Shown: positions 1 to 12,200, numbered from the stretch's first letter. The stretch: DNA of 64,000 bases from Puccinellia tenuiflora (GCA_012064385.1 QRDG01000139.1:186001-250000), one strand, 5' to 3'. Numbers and translations are program-made. The notes: generated by a model not told the origin, from the sequence alone.

Positions 1-1305
1 ACAGCTCCCGGCGAGGCGACGACCAGGACCAGGATTTCATATGACGCGAGCGAGCGGAACCCTTGTATTGCATCTGAGATTGTATTTATTTTATATATTT
101 CATGTAGCGCGTAGTCTGAGAAGAACAACAAAGCATTGATAGTGTCCGGTTCTGTCAGTACATATCACATGTTTTGCTTCATATACTCAAGTGTCGGTGT
201 TGTTTTTCTTTTGATAAGGGATAATATATTAACAATATCAAGATACATCCAGCCTCTGTAACAACACTCAATGTCAGAACCAATCAAGAATGCGCTTGGT
301 CAAAAAAAAAGTTGACGCATCAATGACAACAACAACCACTACACTGGGAGAAAGGTTCTTCGTAAGCAACGCCTTCAAAATGGATTCATCGCCGGATACA
401 GACAAGAAGATCAGATCCTAAGTTTTCATTTTGGAGAGTAGGTCAGATCAGATCCTAAGTTTTCATTTTGGAGAGTAGGTCTTTGAGACTCCATGAAATG
501 CCTTCAACAAGGGTAAGGTGACTAGCCAACGCCATTGTCAGGTAAGCATACCAAGGATTTTCACCTCAGAGCTTAAGACCCCGTACTCATAGAGCACCAT
601 CATGTCTCAACATCCCTTGTTGTCAACTCCACTCGTCAAGCTATCATTACCTTTTTATTCTTGACATCCTCAACATACCAAAAGCCTTGCGTTTAGCGTG
701 AAGCATCATGGTTTGAAGAATCAACTGTTCTCCGTGTAGGACTGTTCTCCGTGTACGCACAAAACGTCATTGGTCCAAGAGACCCCATCAACGGCATGCA
801 CAGAGAAACTCACATGCAAGAAACTCACATGCACATCACAGTCATGGTTCTGATGTGACCTTGCCACACAACTGATAACCATGTATGCGTGAATGCATTG
901 GCGAGTACCGACAACCGTCAGTAACGGATCTGAAGGGTACGTACCATCCGAAATCCTCTTGCATTTGCCGTCCAGCTGCTGTTTCCTTCCTTGACAACCA
1001 CGGAAATATCATCGATATTGCATAGGAGCTCCTGATGACCATAACCGCAAATCGAGAAGGGAATTAACTCGCAGACTGTTGCACCAGGAGATCAGACTCG
1101 AATCACCGTAGTTGCCATGGATGATGATACGACCGTTTTTGCCACTCACCATCACTATCGTGTGCCTGTCGAGATCCTTTATTCAGACCGCAAAAGCCTC
1201 ACCAACGCTGCACAAACAAATCACCCACAAAGCGACGACGACGACCGAGCTGGTCATCGTGTGGTGGGCGTTGCTTGAAGAACATGTCCACGTCGTCATC
1301 GATCG
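1..1305. other. Unassigned left flank, repeat-like
   Basis: No recognisable coding domain is present. The part around 340-600 resembles a degenerate dispersed Triticeae repeat of phrases about short exon-like GC-balanced blocks, but I cannot name its family. A short + strand reading frame (about 1043-1288) stays open but matches nothing I know. The sequence ends abruptly at the first base of the Tat element LTR at 1306 and does not resume at the other side of that element. Confidence 0.4.
408..481. repeat. Perfect 37-bp tandem duplication
   Basis: Positions 408-444 are repeated without any change at 445-481. Two units only, which suggests a recent slippage or end-joining event rather than a satellite. 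Confidence 0.95.
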
Positions 1306-2330
1306 TGTCGACACAGTGGAAACCAGGGTACCACGGGCCGGCCTGCCAGGGCCCACGACGTTTCTTCAGAAGATTTCGCTAAGGACCAGACTCTCCAAGC
1401 CTGGCGAGCCTCGCGAGGGTTTACCCCTCGCGAGGGGCCTCTCCTCGAGAGGGCGTCTCGGATGCCTCGAGAGGATCAAGCCAAAAGGCTCGGCGAGGCC
1501 TCCGGCCTCGCAAGGTTCCTTCCCCACGAAGCAAGTTCTGTCTCCGCGACAGAGCGCACATGGGCTCTGCGCTCGCTGCAGAGTGACGCGCGCGTCTGCG
1601 CGCGGTGACGACGACGCCGCAGTTGCTGTTCTCGTGTATAAAGCGGTCAACAAAACAACACCAAGCAAAGCGGACAACGAGACTTGCCATTCCGGTGATA
1701 AGGGGACCGTCTGCAGCTACGCTCCAAGGGCGACGTCACCGTGGGGGCCCTCCCGAGCCCCAGCAGCGCCAGCCCATCGTCCTGGCTGGACGGTGGCTTT
1801 TTCCAGCTTTGGTGACGCCACTCGCCTGCCATGGACCGCGTCCATGGCCTCTCCCTTTATCGTGCACCCGGCCTCCTCCTTCGTCGCCATGTGGTAACCC
1901 TTCCCGCCAAGATATTTGGGGGAAGAGGTCCAAGACACCTATAAAAGGAGGGGGAGCACGTTCGGGCAAAGGGTTCTGAATCCTGAGTCCTGGTTCAGAG
2001 GTTTGAAGGTTCAAGATCTGGTTGATTCGAGATCTAGGGTTCCGAGATCTGTGTTAGCCATTGTTAGCCACCTCGAGCTCCCGAAGCTCTCTTTGTACTG
2101 TAACCTCTCCAAGCAGTGCAATACACCAAGGCAGGACGTAGGGGTTTTACCTCTCCAAGAGGGCCCTGAACCTGAGTAATACCGTGTGTTCATCTCTGCA
2201 GTGCCGTCCCACAGCGATCTCAGCGGGCACCGTCGCCGAGGCACGTTGAGGGTTGTTTGATTCCATGTTCAGCCCCTTACTCGTTACCTAGTGAGACGCA
2301 CCCAGTTCCTGGGAAAGAAGATCTCCGACA
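1306..2330 (+). repeat. 5' LTR of Tat copy 1
   Basis: 1025 bp, starting TGTCGACACAG and ending CTCCGACA. It matches the 3' LTR at 13039-14006 in blocks, but with several block indels (for example around 1450-1480 and 1970-2045), far more than expected for two LTRs made identical at insertion. It has clustered CCTCGCGAGG and CCTCGAGAGG palindromes near 1400-1510. Confidence 0.92.
1940..1947 (+). promoter_or_regulatory. LTR TATA box
   Basis: TATAAAAG sits in a conserved stretch followed by a G-rich run. The same motif is found at 13659-13666 in the 3' LTR and, reversed, at 47890-47897 and 28900-28907 in Tat copy 2, so it is kept in all four LTRs. It is the likely start region of the genomic transcript. 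A weaker TATAAA lies near 1638. Confidence 0.7.
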
Positions 2331-2332
2331 TT

Positions 2333-2350
2333 TGGCGCGCCAGGTAGGGG
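2333..2350 (+). other. Primer binding site
   Basis: TGGCGCGCCAGGTAGGGG begins two bases after the 5' LTR. The same sequence occurs, reversed, next to the LTR of Tat copy 2 at 47514-47531. It begins with TGG, complementary to a tRNA CCA end; I do not assign the tRNA. Confidence 0.75.
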
Positions 2351-2381
2351 GCTGAGGCGCATCTTCAACCTCGACACGGCC

Positions 2382-3885
2382 ATGGTCGGCATTTCTCGCG
2401 CCGAACGCCTCGCTCGCCGGATGGCCAGCTCCGTCGCCGCTCCTGCTGGCAACCCGTGCGGCCGCCCGCGTGGGAGCGCTGCTCCGGAGCACCGCGCCGA
2501 CCCCGAGCCCCGTGTCGAGCATCCAGAGGACGACTACGATGACCACGCCAAGGACAACCTCGGCAAAGATGAAGCTTCCTCCATGCAGTCGTCGCGGGAC
2601 CGCGCTGCCTCCTCGCTGGGCCGCCCTACGCCCAGCCCAGCAACTGCGCTTCTCATGGCGCAGGAGCTGCTGCAGTACCGTCCCACGCCAGAGGCTCAGT
2701 AAGCCTGGCTCAACCGCCTCTCCGAGCTCGTCGGCGCCGCTCGCGTCGCCGCTCCTGCACCGTCTCGTTCGCTGGTTCCCTCTGCGCGCGTGGGGGACGT
2801 GGCGCACGGCGCACCTCCCGCGCCCCCTCTTCACCCCGCGCCCGCTCCAGCTCCACCAGCGGGGGCTCCTCCTCGCAACAACCGCGCTGCATCGCACGCA
2901 TCATCGCCGCATGACTGCCAAATCGTGCAGCCAGCCCCCGAGGACGCACGCATGAGCATCGAGTGCGGGCAGAATCGCCACAACCGCGCCGTCCAGGACG
3001 TCGCCACCGCGGGGCGCCACCTCCGCGCCACCCTCGCCAATGGCGTGGTCACTTACGGCACGACGGCTACGTTCACTCACAGCCTCCGTCGCGTCGTCTG
3101 GCCGGTCAAGTTCAAGCCAGATCTTCCTCCGCGCTACGATGGCAAGAACAACCCCCTGGAGTTCCTGCAGCTCTACACTTTGGCCATCTAGGCCGCCGGG
3201 GGCGACGACAGGGTCATGGCGAACTGGTTCCCCATGGCCCTCAAGGACTCCGCGTCCTCGTGGCTCACGAACCTCCCCGCTGAGTCCATCAACACCTGGG
3301 AGGAGCTCTGCCGGTGCTTCGTCACGAACTTCAAGGGCACGTACGAGTGCGGCCTCACATACAACGACCTCCGCAGCGTACGCCAGAAGCCTGGCGAGAC
3401 CCTCCGCAAGTACATCCAGCGCTTCAGCCAGGTGTGCAACAAGATCCCCAACGCCACCGACGCGCAGGTCATTTCGGCCTTCCAGGCTGGAGTCACGGAC
3501 GTGCGGATGCTCGAGAAGCTTGGCATCCACGACAACATCACCACCGTCGTCAAGCTCTTTGACCTGGCGGACAAGTGCGCCAAGGCCGAGGAGGGCCGCT
3601 TGTTCATCAAGAACGAGCCAGGGGACCCTGCCGAGGGACCCAAGAAGAAGAAATCCACCGAGAAGCGCAAGACCACTGCGGTCCTCGCAGCTGAACCTGA
3701 CGCCAAGCAGCCTCGCGCTGCCGTACCAGCCGTGGGCCCCGAGAAGAAAGATGATCGCCCTTTCTGCGTCTACCACAACAGGCATTCCCATGCCACCGAG
3801 GACTGCTACGAACTCAAGAGGCTTCGCGAGGCTCGCGAGCGGCAGCAAGGTCGCGGCGGCCGCGGGGGCGACGCTGGAACAACAA
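2382..3885 (+). pseudogene. gag: Tat copy 1 gag (broken)
   Basis: Capsid/nucleocapsid part of the polyprotein. The chosen ATG at 2382 matches the ATG at the same place in copy 2 (47482). A Pro/Ala-rich N-terminal part is followed by the Retrotrans_gag core (about 3100-3560), with features such as WFPMAL, SWLTNLP and the YIQRFSQ region, then a Lys-rich stretch. A Cys/His segment (FCVYHNRHSHATEDC near 3760-3810) stands where a zinc knuckle is expected. The frame is interrupted by TAA at 2700-2702 and TAG at 3189-3191. A one-base loss in a G run near 3868 then throws the frame before the protease. In copy 2 the run is one G longer and stays in frame. Confidence 0.88.
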
Positions 3886-4678
3886 CAACTACGATGAAAA
3901 CTACCAGCAGAACCCTCAAGCCAACGTCGTCCAACCCGCGAACGACAACCTCCCTGCCGAGACTCCTGAGGGCTACCAGGTGCCTCGCGGGGCCGCTTGC
4001 ATCCTCGGCGGGGCTCATGCCCCCAGCTCCAACCGCCACTTCAAGAAACTCGCTCGCGAGATCGCGGCAGCGCTTCCCGGGGTTGAGGCCTCCAGGCCCC
4101 TCAAGTGGTCCCAGTACCCCATCACTTTCGACTCCAGCGACCACCCCAAGTCCACTTCGACTGTTGGCACCATCCCGCTGGTCTGCACCCCCACCATCAA
4201 CAACATCGTAGTCTCTAAGACGCTCATCGATGGGGGTGCAGGCCTAAACGTCATCTCTGTCGAGACCTTCGAGAAGCTTCAGGTGCCCTACGAGCGGCTC
4301 ATGCCCACCAGGCCCTTCTCGGGGGTGACAGAGGGTCTCACGACCCCTCTGGGGAAAGTGAGGCTTGCAGTCACCTTCGGCACGCAAGCCAACTACCGCA
4401 CCGAGCTGATCGACTTCGACGTCGCGCACATCGGCCTGCCCTACAACGCCATCCTCGGCTACCCCGCCCTCGCGAAGTTCATGGCGGTGACCCACCACGC
4501 CTACAACCTCGTCAAGCTTCCTGGCTCGGGTGGCACCATCGCCATCCGCTGCATGGTCTCAGACGCTCTGTACGCTGCGCAAGCGGCCTACAAGGCTGCC
4601 GCGCTGGCGTCCCCCGCTGACGAGGATGAGGAACCCCTCCCGAGGCCCCCCGCGAAGAAGAAGCAACTGTTCTCTTAG
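3886..4678 (+). pseudogene. Tat copy 1 aspartic protease region (broken)
   Basis: Open in one frame from about 3886 to a TAG at 4676-4678, shifted relative to gag. The retropepsin-like active-site segment reads LIDGGAGLNVIS near 4223-4258, with D-G-G in place of the usual D-T/S-G. A hydrophobic segment with LPYNAILGYP follows near 4435-4465, as in pepsin-like folds of gypsy elements. The protein would process the polyprotein. The stop at 4676 corresponds to a CAG codon in copy 2, so it is a C-to-T nonsense change. Confidence 0.8.
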
Positions 4679-5742
4679 GAGAAGGCCACGACGAAATAGG
4701 TGCCTCTTGAGGCAAATGGCTCGCGGGCTAGCGTCACCATCGGCGCCAACTTGCCTCCCAAATAGGAAAGCGCGCTCGTCGCCTTTCTCAGGGCAAACTC
4801 TGACATGTTCGCATGGACACCGTCAGATATGTCCGGAGTACCGAGGGAGGTGATCGAGCACCACCTAGCCGTGTGTCCAAACGCACGCCCCGTGAAGCAA
4901 AAGGCGCGGCGCCAGGCGCCAGAGAATCAAGATTTCATCGTTCAAGAAGTTGAAGAAAGCCAGCATCATCAAAGAAGTTGTCCATCCCACTTGGCTCGCC
5001 AATGGTGTGGTCGTCCCCAAGCACACCGGAGGAAGCCGCCTCTGCATCGACTACACCGACCTCAACAAAGCTTGCCCCAAGGACCCCTATCCCCTCCCGA
5101 GGATCGACCAGATCGTGGACTCCACCGCCGGCTACGAACTCCTCTGTTTTCTGGATGCCTTCTCAGGCTATCACCAGATCAAGATGGCGAAGGAGGACGA
5201 GGAGAAGACAGCATTTCTCACCCCTTGTGGTGTGTTTTGCTATGTCTGCATGCCTTTCGGCCTGAAAAATGCCGGTGCCACTTTCCAGCGCCTCATGAGG
5301 ATCGCCTTGGGGGCTCAAATGGGAAGGAATGCAGAGGCCTACGTCGACGACATCGTAGTCAAGACCCGCGAGAAGGACACGCTCATCAAGGACCTCGAGG
5401 AGACCTTTGCCAACCTGCGCAAGGTAAACATCAAGCTGAACCCTGCCAAGTGCGTCTTCGGGGTCCCTTCAGGCAAACTCCTCGGGTTCCTGGTGTCTCA
5501 TCGTGGCATCGAAGCAACCCCGACAAGATCAGAGCCATAGAAGAGATGCAGCCCCCTCGTCGCCTCAAGGACATGCAGCGCTTAGCGGGATGTATGGCCA
5601 GCCTTGGCCGGTTCATCTCCAAGTTCGGCGAGAGGGCGCTGCCATTTTTCAAGATCATGAAGAGGTCCGGTCCTTTCAAGTGGACTCCTGAAGCGGCAAA
5701 GCTTTCGAGGACCTGAAGAAGTACCTGGCGAGCCCACCCATC
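4679..5742 (+). pseudogene. Tat copy 1 reverse transcriptase (broken)
   Basis: Reverse transcriptase of the Ty3/gypsy type. The frame resumes after 4678, with further stops near 4710 and 4765, and runs through an MFAWTPSDM segment (4805). An 8-bp deletion near 4945, at a short AAGT direct repeat that is intact in copy 2, shifts it. The fingers and palm follow in the 4950-5540 frame: VHPTWLANGVVVPK, LDAFSGYHQI, and the catalytic YVDD at about 5338-5350. One-base losses near 5517 and 5700 shift the frame twice more. Four frame breaks in under 2 kb make it non-functional. Confidence 0.88.
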
Positions 5743-7982
5743 ATGGTTGCCCCACGTCCTCGCGAGCCTCTTAAGCTGTATCTTGCATCCACTCCTCAGA
5801 CGGCAAGCGCGGTCTTGGTGGCTGAAAGGGAAGAGCCAGTCCTCGCCAAGCAGAGCCCCGCCTCGCCAAGCCCAGAACTCCACGACAAGGAAGCAGCCTC
5901 GTCAAGCCTCCAGCCTCATGCCGAGCCTCTACAAGTGGGGCCTCGAGAGAACCTCGACAAGGACTCCACCGAGCCTCGAGAGGAGCCAACCGCTGCCACG
6001 TCAACAACTACCCTCATCGAGCATCCCGTGTACTTCGTCAGCACAGTGCTGCGGGACGCTCGCGAGCGCTACCCTATGCAGCAGAAGATCCTTTTCTCAC
6101 TCCTCATCGCCTCCAGGAAGCTGCGCCACTACTTCCAGGGTCACCCCATCAAGGTGGTCACCTCGTACCCCCTGGAGCAAGTCCTACGCAACCCAAATGC
6201 AATAGATCGCGTCGCAAGCTGGGGTATCGAGCTGCAACCCTTCGAGCTAGAGTTTGACACCACAAGGGTCATCAAGGGCAGGGCGCTGGCTGATTTCATG
6301 GCTAAATGGACGGACACACGTGAAGAAGAGCCTCAAGAGGAAGAAGCTACAACCTCAGGAGGGGCGGAGCCCAGCTACTGGACCATGCACTTCGACGGCG
6401 CCTTCGCGGCCCGGAGTGCAGGGGCTGGTGCTGTCCTGACCTCACCAACAGGCGACAAGCTCTACTACGCCGTCCAGTTGTGCTTCAAAGACAGCGACAA
6501 GGTCTCCAACAACATTGCTGAATACGAAGGCCTCCTCGCTGGGCTCAGAGCTGCCATTGCCCTCGGCATCAAGCGCATCCTCATCAAGGGCGACTCTCAG
6601 CTCCTCGTCAACTTCTCCAACAAGAGCTACACACCTAAAGACACCTACATGATAGCCTACCTTGAAAAGGTACGCAAACTCGAGAAGCACTTCAGGGGCA
6701 TGGAGCTCAGACACATCCCGCGAGGGGAAAACCAAGAAGCAGATGAAATCGCCAGGCGAGCGGCAAGAAGGGAAGCCCAGAAGCCTGGAGTGTTCGAGGA
6801 GAGACTCGCCAGGGCCTCGGTCAAGCAACCAACGGTCAACATGAGCATCGATGAGGAGCTCCCACCAGCCCCATCAAGTGGAGCACCAAACTGCGGGCTG
6901 CCCTCAGGCGATCGCCTACTGATGACCCTGGTATGCCAAGACACTGGTTGGATCGACGAGATCAAGAGCTACTGGCAAGATCGAGTCCTCCCCGAAGAAG
7001 ATGCAGAGGCCGAGAGGATTGCTCGCCAGGCCAAGTCCTACTGCCTCCACGACGGAGACCTGTACTGTAAGCGCCCCAATGGGGTTGCGTTGTGGTGCGT
7101 CCCTGCCGAGGAAGGCCGCCACCTCATCAACGACATCCACAGCGGAGAGTGCGGCCACCATTCATCCTCACGCACCCTCGCAGGCAAGGTCTTCCAGAGC
7201 GGCTTCTATTGGCCTTCAGTGCTTCAAGATGCAGCCGCAATCGTCCAGTCCTGTGACGCCTGCTAATTCCACGCCAAGCAAATTCACCAGCCCGCGCAAG
7301 GACTCCAAACTATCCCGCTCTCCTGGCCGTTCGCGGTCTGGGGGCTGGACCTTCTGGGACCGTTCCCGTGAGCGCTCGGGGGCTACCGCTACCTCTACGT
7401 CGCCATCGACAAGTTCACCAAGTGGCCTGAGGTGGAACCCATGCGCACCATACCGGCGAAATCAGCGGTAAAATTCATCAGGGGCTTGGTGTGCCGTTTT
7501 GGCGTGCCCAACCGCATCATCACCGACAACGGCTCGCAATTTATCAGCGGCGTTTTCAAGTCCTACTGCGGCAGCCTCGTCGACCAAATCTGCTACGCCT
7601 CAGTGGCTCACCCACGAAGCAACGGGCAGGCTGAGCGAGCCAACGCCGAGGTGCTCAAGGGCCTCAAGACGAGAAGCTTCAACCGTCTCAAGGCCAGCGG
7701 CAAGCACTGGATCGATGAGCTCCCCTCGGTACTCTGGTCCATCCGCACCACGCCAACGAAGCATACTGGCGAGACGCCGTTCTCCCTCGTCTATGGCGCT
7801 GAAGCTGTTCTCCCCAGCGAGATCACCCACGGCTCTCCACGAGTCTTGGCCTTTAAGGAGGCTGAGCTGGACGAACTNTCGTGCACATCGCCAGGCCTGG
7901 TCCGCGCGGCTCGAGACGGAGGACGGCATCCCTGTCGCCAATCCCTGGAACATCCAGCACCTGCGCAAGTTCACCCCTGATC
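5743..7982 (+). pseudogene. Tat copy 1 RNase H, second RNase H and integrase (broken)
   Basis: The first 200 codons hold the RT connection and a degenerate gypsy RNase H. At about 6370-6770 a second RNase H follows, with the acidic residues in order: MHFDGAF, NIAEYEGLLAG, IKGDSQL and ENQEADE. This dual RNase H is a Tat-lineage hallmark. Integrase begins with an HHCC zinc motif (SGECGHHSSS ... SCDAC, about 7138-7262). Its core has GLDLLGPFP, IITDNGSQF and NGQAERANAEV, giving the D, D, E residues. In-frame stops lie at 7264-7266 and 7369-7371. The integrase C-terminal part is lost at an N (7878). A HLRKF-type end survives at about 7960-7982. Confidence 0.88.
7878..7878. other. Single N replacing about 203 bp
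   Basis: The only ambiguous base I noticed. Sequence left of the N matches Tat copy 2 up to 39633 and sequence right of it resumes at 39429, so 39430-39632 (203 bp, integrase C-terminus) has no counterpart here. It could be a collapsed assembly gap or a deletion with one unread base. Confidence 0.8.
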
Positions 7983-9200
7983 GTCCTCGACGAGCAATTT
8001 TTTGCATCAAGGGAGAGCCTCGCGCCATCATCCACCGCGAGGAAAATATTCGGGCTCCCCTCTCTACTATACGTTGCCGCGGGCCGTTCGAGAAGACTCC
8101 CAAGCCACGCCTCGGCAAGGTGACTTCTTCAAGCACCATGCCTTGGCGAGGGGATCCCCATGCCCACATGGCGGACCATAGGCTCTCGAAGCCACCCCCG
8201 CATAGGGGCCCCTCTAAGCTCTCTCTACATGCGTCGCCTCGGGCCGCGAGAGTCTCAGCCACTCCATGTGGAACCCCATGCCCAGACATGGCGGATTTTG
8301 TACTTCTGGCCACGCCAGTGTAATGAACCCTTGTTTCAGGTCACTTTGAACCTTTGCACTTCGCGCTAGCATATGTTGTTGCTTCGGTAAGCAGTTGTAT
8401 TATTGCATTTTCATCCTTGCTCGTAGATCCCTCTTGTGTATCTCGCAGCGGAGGCTGAGCATGGTTCCTGTGCCTCGGGAGCATCCCAGCGGTGCCTCAA
8501 ACCCAAGGGATCTGAGCTTTGAACTCACGGGTCAGCTCTCATGTACGTCAACTTCCAAGGAGCTCTGAACTCATGGGCCAGCTCCGTGCATATCAACTCA
8601 CCAAGGACCTTGGTGCTTGTTCTCCTCGCGAGACACACATGAAGGAACCGACGAGCGCGCATGAGTTATCTAGCTATGTATTGCTTGTGGGTATGCCTAT
8701 CTGTCCAAGCGCAGGAAAGCAGGTTCAAAACGCCTCACCAGGGAACCAACACCCTCTCCAAGGGCAAAACGCCTCATCAGGGAACCAACACCCTCTCCAA
8801 GGCAAAAACGCCTCGCGAAGCTAAGTCCAACACTTGGTTAAATTTCCTTTCGCTGGTTTTTGTCCCTCGAGCCTCTTTTTCTCTCCTATGTCTCATGGGC
8901 TGCTTGCGCGTCAAAGGGGAGCCCCGAGCATCGCGCCTCGGGAGCTCTACTTCTCGAGGCCTCGCGCACCCCCGGCCTTGTGGAGCCCTGACTCTTACAT
9001 ACCGAAGCGGCAGTGGGTGTGTAGCGCTAAGAGAGGGTCCTAAGACGTAGAGTGAAAAATACATGAAGGGAAAGATAAAATCCTCCCGAGGGATATTCAC
9101 AAGCGCATTCAAATAAAACTTAAACAAGTCTTTACAAGGTTTTGCAAGTAAAATACTAAGATAATATGTGCCCCATGCACATCCAGCAGAAGGACAGAGC
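7983..9200. other. Non-coding spacer of Tat copy 1
   Basis: Lies between the ends of two convergent gene sets, integrase (+) and the coiled-coil gene (minus). No protein domain was found in it. The homologous spacer in copy 2 is 38105-39325. A 39-bp unit beginning CAAAACGCCTC is repeated about two and a half times at 8726-8815; copy 2 has about one copy. Confidence 0.7.
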
Positions 9201-12200
9201 TCAGGCCGTCGGGCCTCCTGAGGTGCCCCATCGTCCGCAGCAGCGCTTTCCTCCTCCTCCGCGGCATCCTCCTCGTCATCGTCCTCCTCCTCCTCTACCT
9301 CGACCTGGTCGAACTTCTTGGCATACGCCTCGGCGGCTTTCCGCATCCTCTCGCTCACCGCGACGTGGCAGTTGAGGTCGGCGGGCGCCATCACGGTCTC
9401 GAGGTCGAGGGGAGGCTGAAGCCTCGCGAGGTTGGCAAAGATGCGGCAGGTGGCAAGGACGAGGAGATCGCGGCTCTCCTCCATGACGCGTTCGTCGAGG
9501 TTATTCACGGTCTCTTCAAGCTTTGTGAGGAATCGCTCGAAGAAGAACGCATACCCGTCCTCGTCGTCATTCCCCTCTGCGGCTAAGGAGGGGACCTCGG
9601 TCCCCAGGCGGTCCCCAACGGCGCGCGCGCGGAGCACCAGGTCTTGGAGCATGCGCTGGCGCTGGCGCGACATGGTTCGCGCGATTTGCGCGTTGCGCTG
9701 TGCCTCCTCCGCAGCATCCGCAACTGGCCCCACCTGCTGGTGGAGCTCGCTCAGGTCCTTCTCCAGGGCGGCGGCCTTCTCCTCCGCGCGGGCCTGAGCG
9801 GCCCTGGCGCTCTGAAGGCGGGAGGCCATCTGCTTCTCCTCCTTCTCGAGCCCCTTGATGCGGTTCTGGAGCTCATTGCGCTTCGTCGTGAAGCGCTCCT
9901 CCTGTTTCTTGGCCTTCTCGCCAAAACTCTTGGAGAGATCTTGACGGATGAGCTTGACCTTGTCGTCGGCCTCCTCCTTCAGTTTCTTCTGCTTCGCCTC
10001 GAGGCTGGCGTTGGCCTTCTCGAGGCGCTCCGCGTAGGTGGCCTCGTCCTAGGCCACCCGTTTCTCGCGAGCCAGCAGTTCCTCCTCACAGGTGGCCTGG
10101 TCCTTCTCGAACTGCTGGACCGCTCCTCGCGCCGGCGCAGTTCCTCCTCGTGGGGGGAGAGCTCTCCCTCGCGTCGTGCTAGCTCCGCCTCGCGCTGTGT
10201 CAGCTGCACCTCGCGAGCGTCCAGCTTCTCGCGGAGCTCCCTCAAGCTGTCCTCGACGACTTTGGAGTCCATGATGAATTTTTTGCTCTGCGGCCCAGAC
10301 CTCCTGTTGCTTGGAGGCGGTTTCCGCCTCGAGCGCCTCCCGCGCGGCATCCAGCTACTCCATGGTCTTCGCCGCCTCCCGCTTCACGCTGTCGCGTGTC
10401 TCCTTGGCGAAGCGCATCGCCTCTTCGCGCGCCGCCCGGGCCGCCGCATCTTGCCGACGGCAGCTCTCCACCCTCTCGCGGAGGAGGGCCCAGGCTTCGT
10501 CAAGTTTCGCCCGCTCCTCCGCCCTGGCGAGTTCCTCTTCCGTATGCTGCGCCTCTAGCTTGTCGAGTGTCTGCCGCGCCTGGCTGAAGACGGAGCTGCG
10601 GCGAGCTGCGTGACGGCGCGGCTCCCGCAGCGCCAAGGTCCCCGCATCGCCGCGGGGCGCAGGGGCCTCGACGCTTGGCGAGGTACCCGAGGCACCTTGC
10701 CTCGGGCTCACGGCCGCTCCTGGTGCGACCTGGGGGCTCGTGTGGCAGCCTCCTTCGCCGCCCGCGCTAGGGGCCCTCTGGGGACTGGGCGTCCTCTCGT
10801 CCCCGGCTCCGGCGTCCGTGGGCTCCGGAGGCATTTCCTCCTCCTGCTCTTCGGGGGCAGATTCAGCCCCTCCCGTGGTGGCCGCGCCTGCCGCGGCCTC
10901 GGGCTCGTCAGCCCCTCTTGTGGAGGCCTCTCCCTCCGGAGGCGGCTCCACGGTGGCCTCTTGGGCCTCCGCCTCGACCGGCCTCTCCGAGGCTCGCGCG
11001 GCCTCGGTCGCTGCCTCGTCCTCCGCTGCCTCCTGCAGTATGGGAGGAGTGGCGGCCCGTGCTGGCGACGACGCCACCTCTTCAACCTCCCCCTCCGCGC
11101 GGTGCTCATCCGCGGGGGGAGTAACCACACGCTGCGGCTCGTCAGCCGCAGGCGTCGCCGCGGCGGCGCCAACAGTCTCTCCATGCTTGCGGAGCCGTCG
11201 CCTCTTCGGCGCCGCAAGGTTGCTAAAAAGAAAGACAAACAGAAGATCCTTGAGGGGGGCATTCGAAAGCAAAATCCAAAAGGAAGGAAGAAGGGCCAGG
11301 GCTTACTCGTCAGCCATCCTCCACACCCTCTTCTTCGCCTTCGGCGGCTGGGGGCTTTTTGCTCTGGCTCCTTCTCGAGGCACTTCTGCCTCCTCGCGAG
11401 GAGCGCCCCTCGCGGCCCCGGCGTCCCTGTCGTGGGCGAACTTGGAGCGGGGCTCGCGGCGCCCTCCCTTGCCGCTGCTCTCCTCCTCCTCCGCGGCGCG
11501 TCGGCAGGGAGCTCCGCGAGAGGGATCCTCGCCACTGCTAGAGGAAATCACCTGGAGGTCCTCTTCAGGCGGTGCGCTCCTTGAGGAGCCGGTGAGGCCT
11601 CCCGAGGGGTCAGCGCTTCCCGAGGCCTCACCCTCGCCGGAGTCCTCCGCCTCATCCAGTTCCGGCGACTCGTCCATCTCCTCCCGCTCCACCGCCCACG
11701 GGTTTGTGCGGGGCCCGCGGTGTCCTTCGGGCACGATGCCCCATTCATCGAATCTGGGCAGGCCCCTGCGGTGCTCGCTCACCATCTCTTCCCCAAAGGT
11801 GAAGAGCGGCCGGGCCTCGTCGACGGCTGGGGCTGGGATGGCCGCTGTAGTAAAGAGGGCCACCATGACCCTGTCCAACACCTCCGGAGCGAAGTTGTCC
11901 ATGCACAGGCGCATCCCGTCCTTCGGGCCTGTGTACGTCCACATCGGCTCTGAATGCCACTGGAGGGGGGCGATGCGGCGCGTCGTGAAGTCCTTCGCCA
12001 CCATCTAGCCGGTGAGGCCGGCGTCGCGGAGGCCCCGCAGGCACTCGTACACCGCGTCAAGCTTTGGGCCCTCAAAGCCCTCGCTCGCCCAGCGCGCCCA
12101 CTTCCTCGGGGGCGCCACGGGTATATCCATGAGAGGGTTCTTCACCTTGGTGTCGACGAAGAACCACCGCTGGCGGAAGTCCTCCACCTTCTTCATCACC

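Noticed and set aside
1112..1897. 261-codon + frame at the left junction
   Set aside because: It runs across the boundary between flank and LTR at 1306, so it is not a gene.
2901..3848. Minus-strand frame of 315 codons opposite gag
   Set aside because: Shadow of a GC-rich coding strand; no domain and opposite to a well-supported gag core. The same applies to its counterpart at 46136-47020 in copy 2.
3860..3905. Possible programmed -1 frameshift between gag and protease in Tat copy 1 at an AAC repeat
   Set aside because: Copy 2 has one more G in the preceding G run and reads through this place in one frame up to a nonsense codon, so the shift in copy 1 is an ordinary indel.
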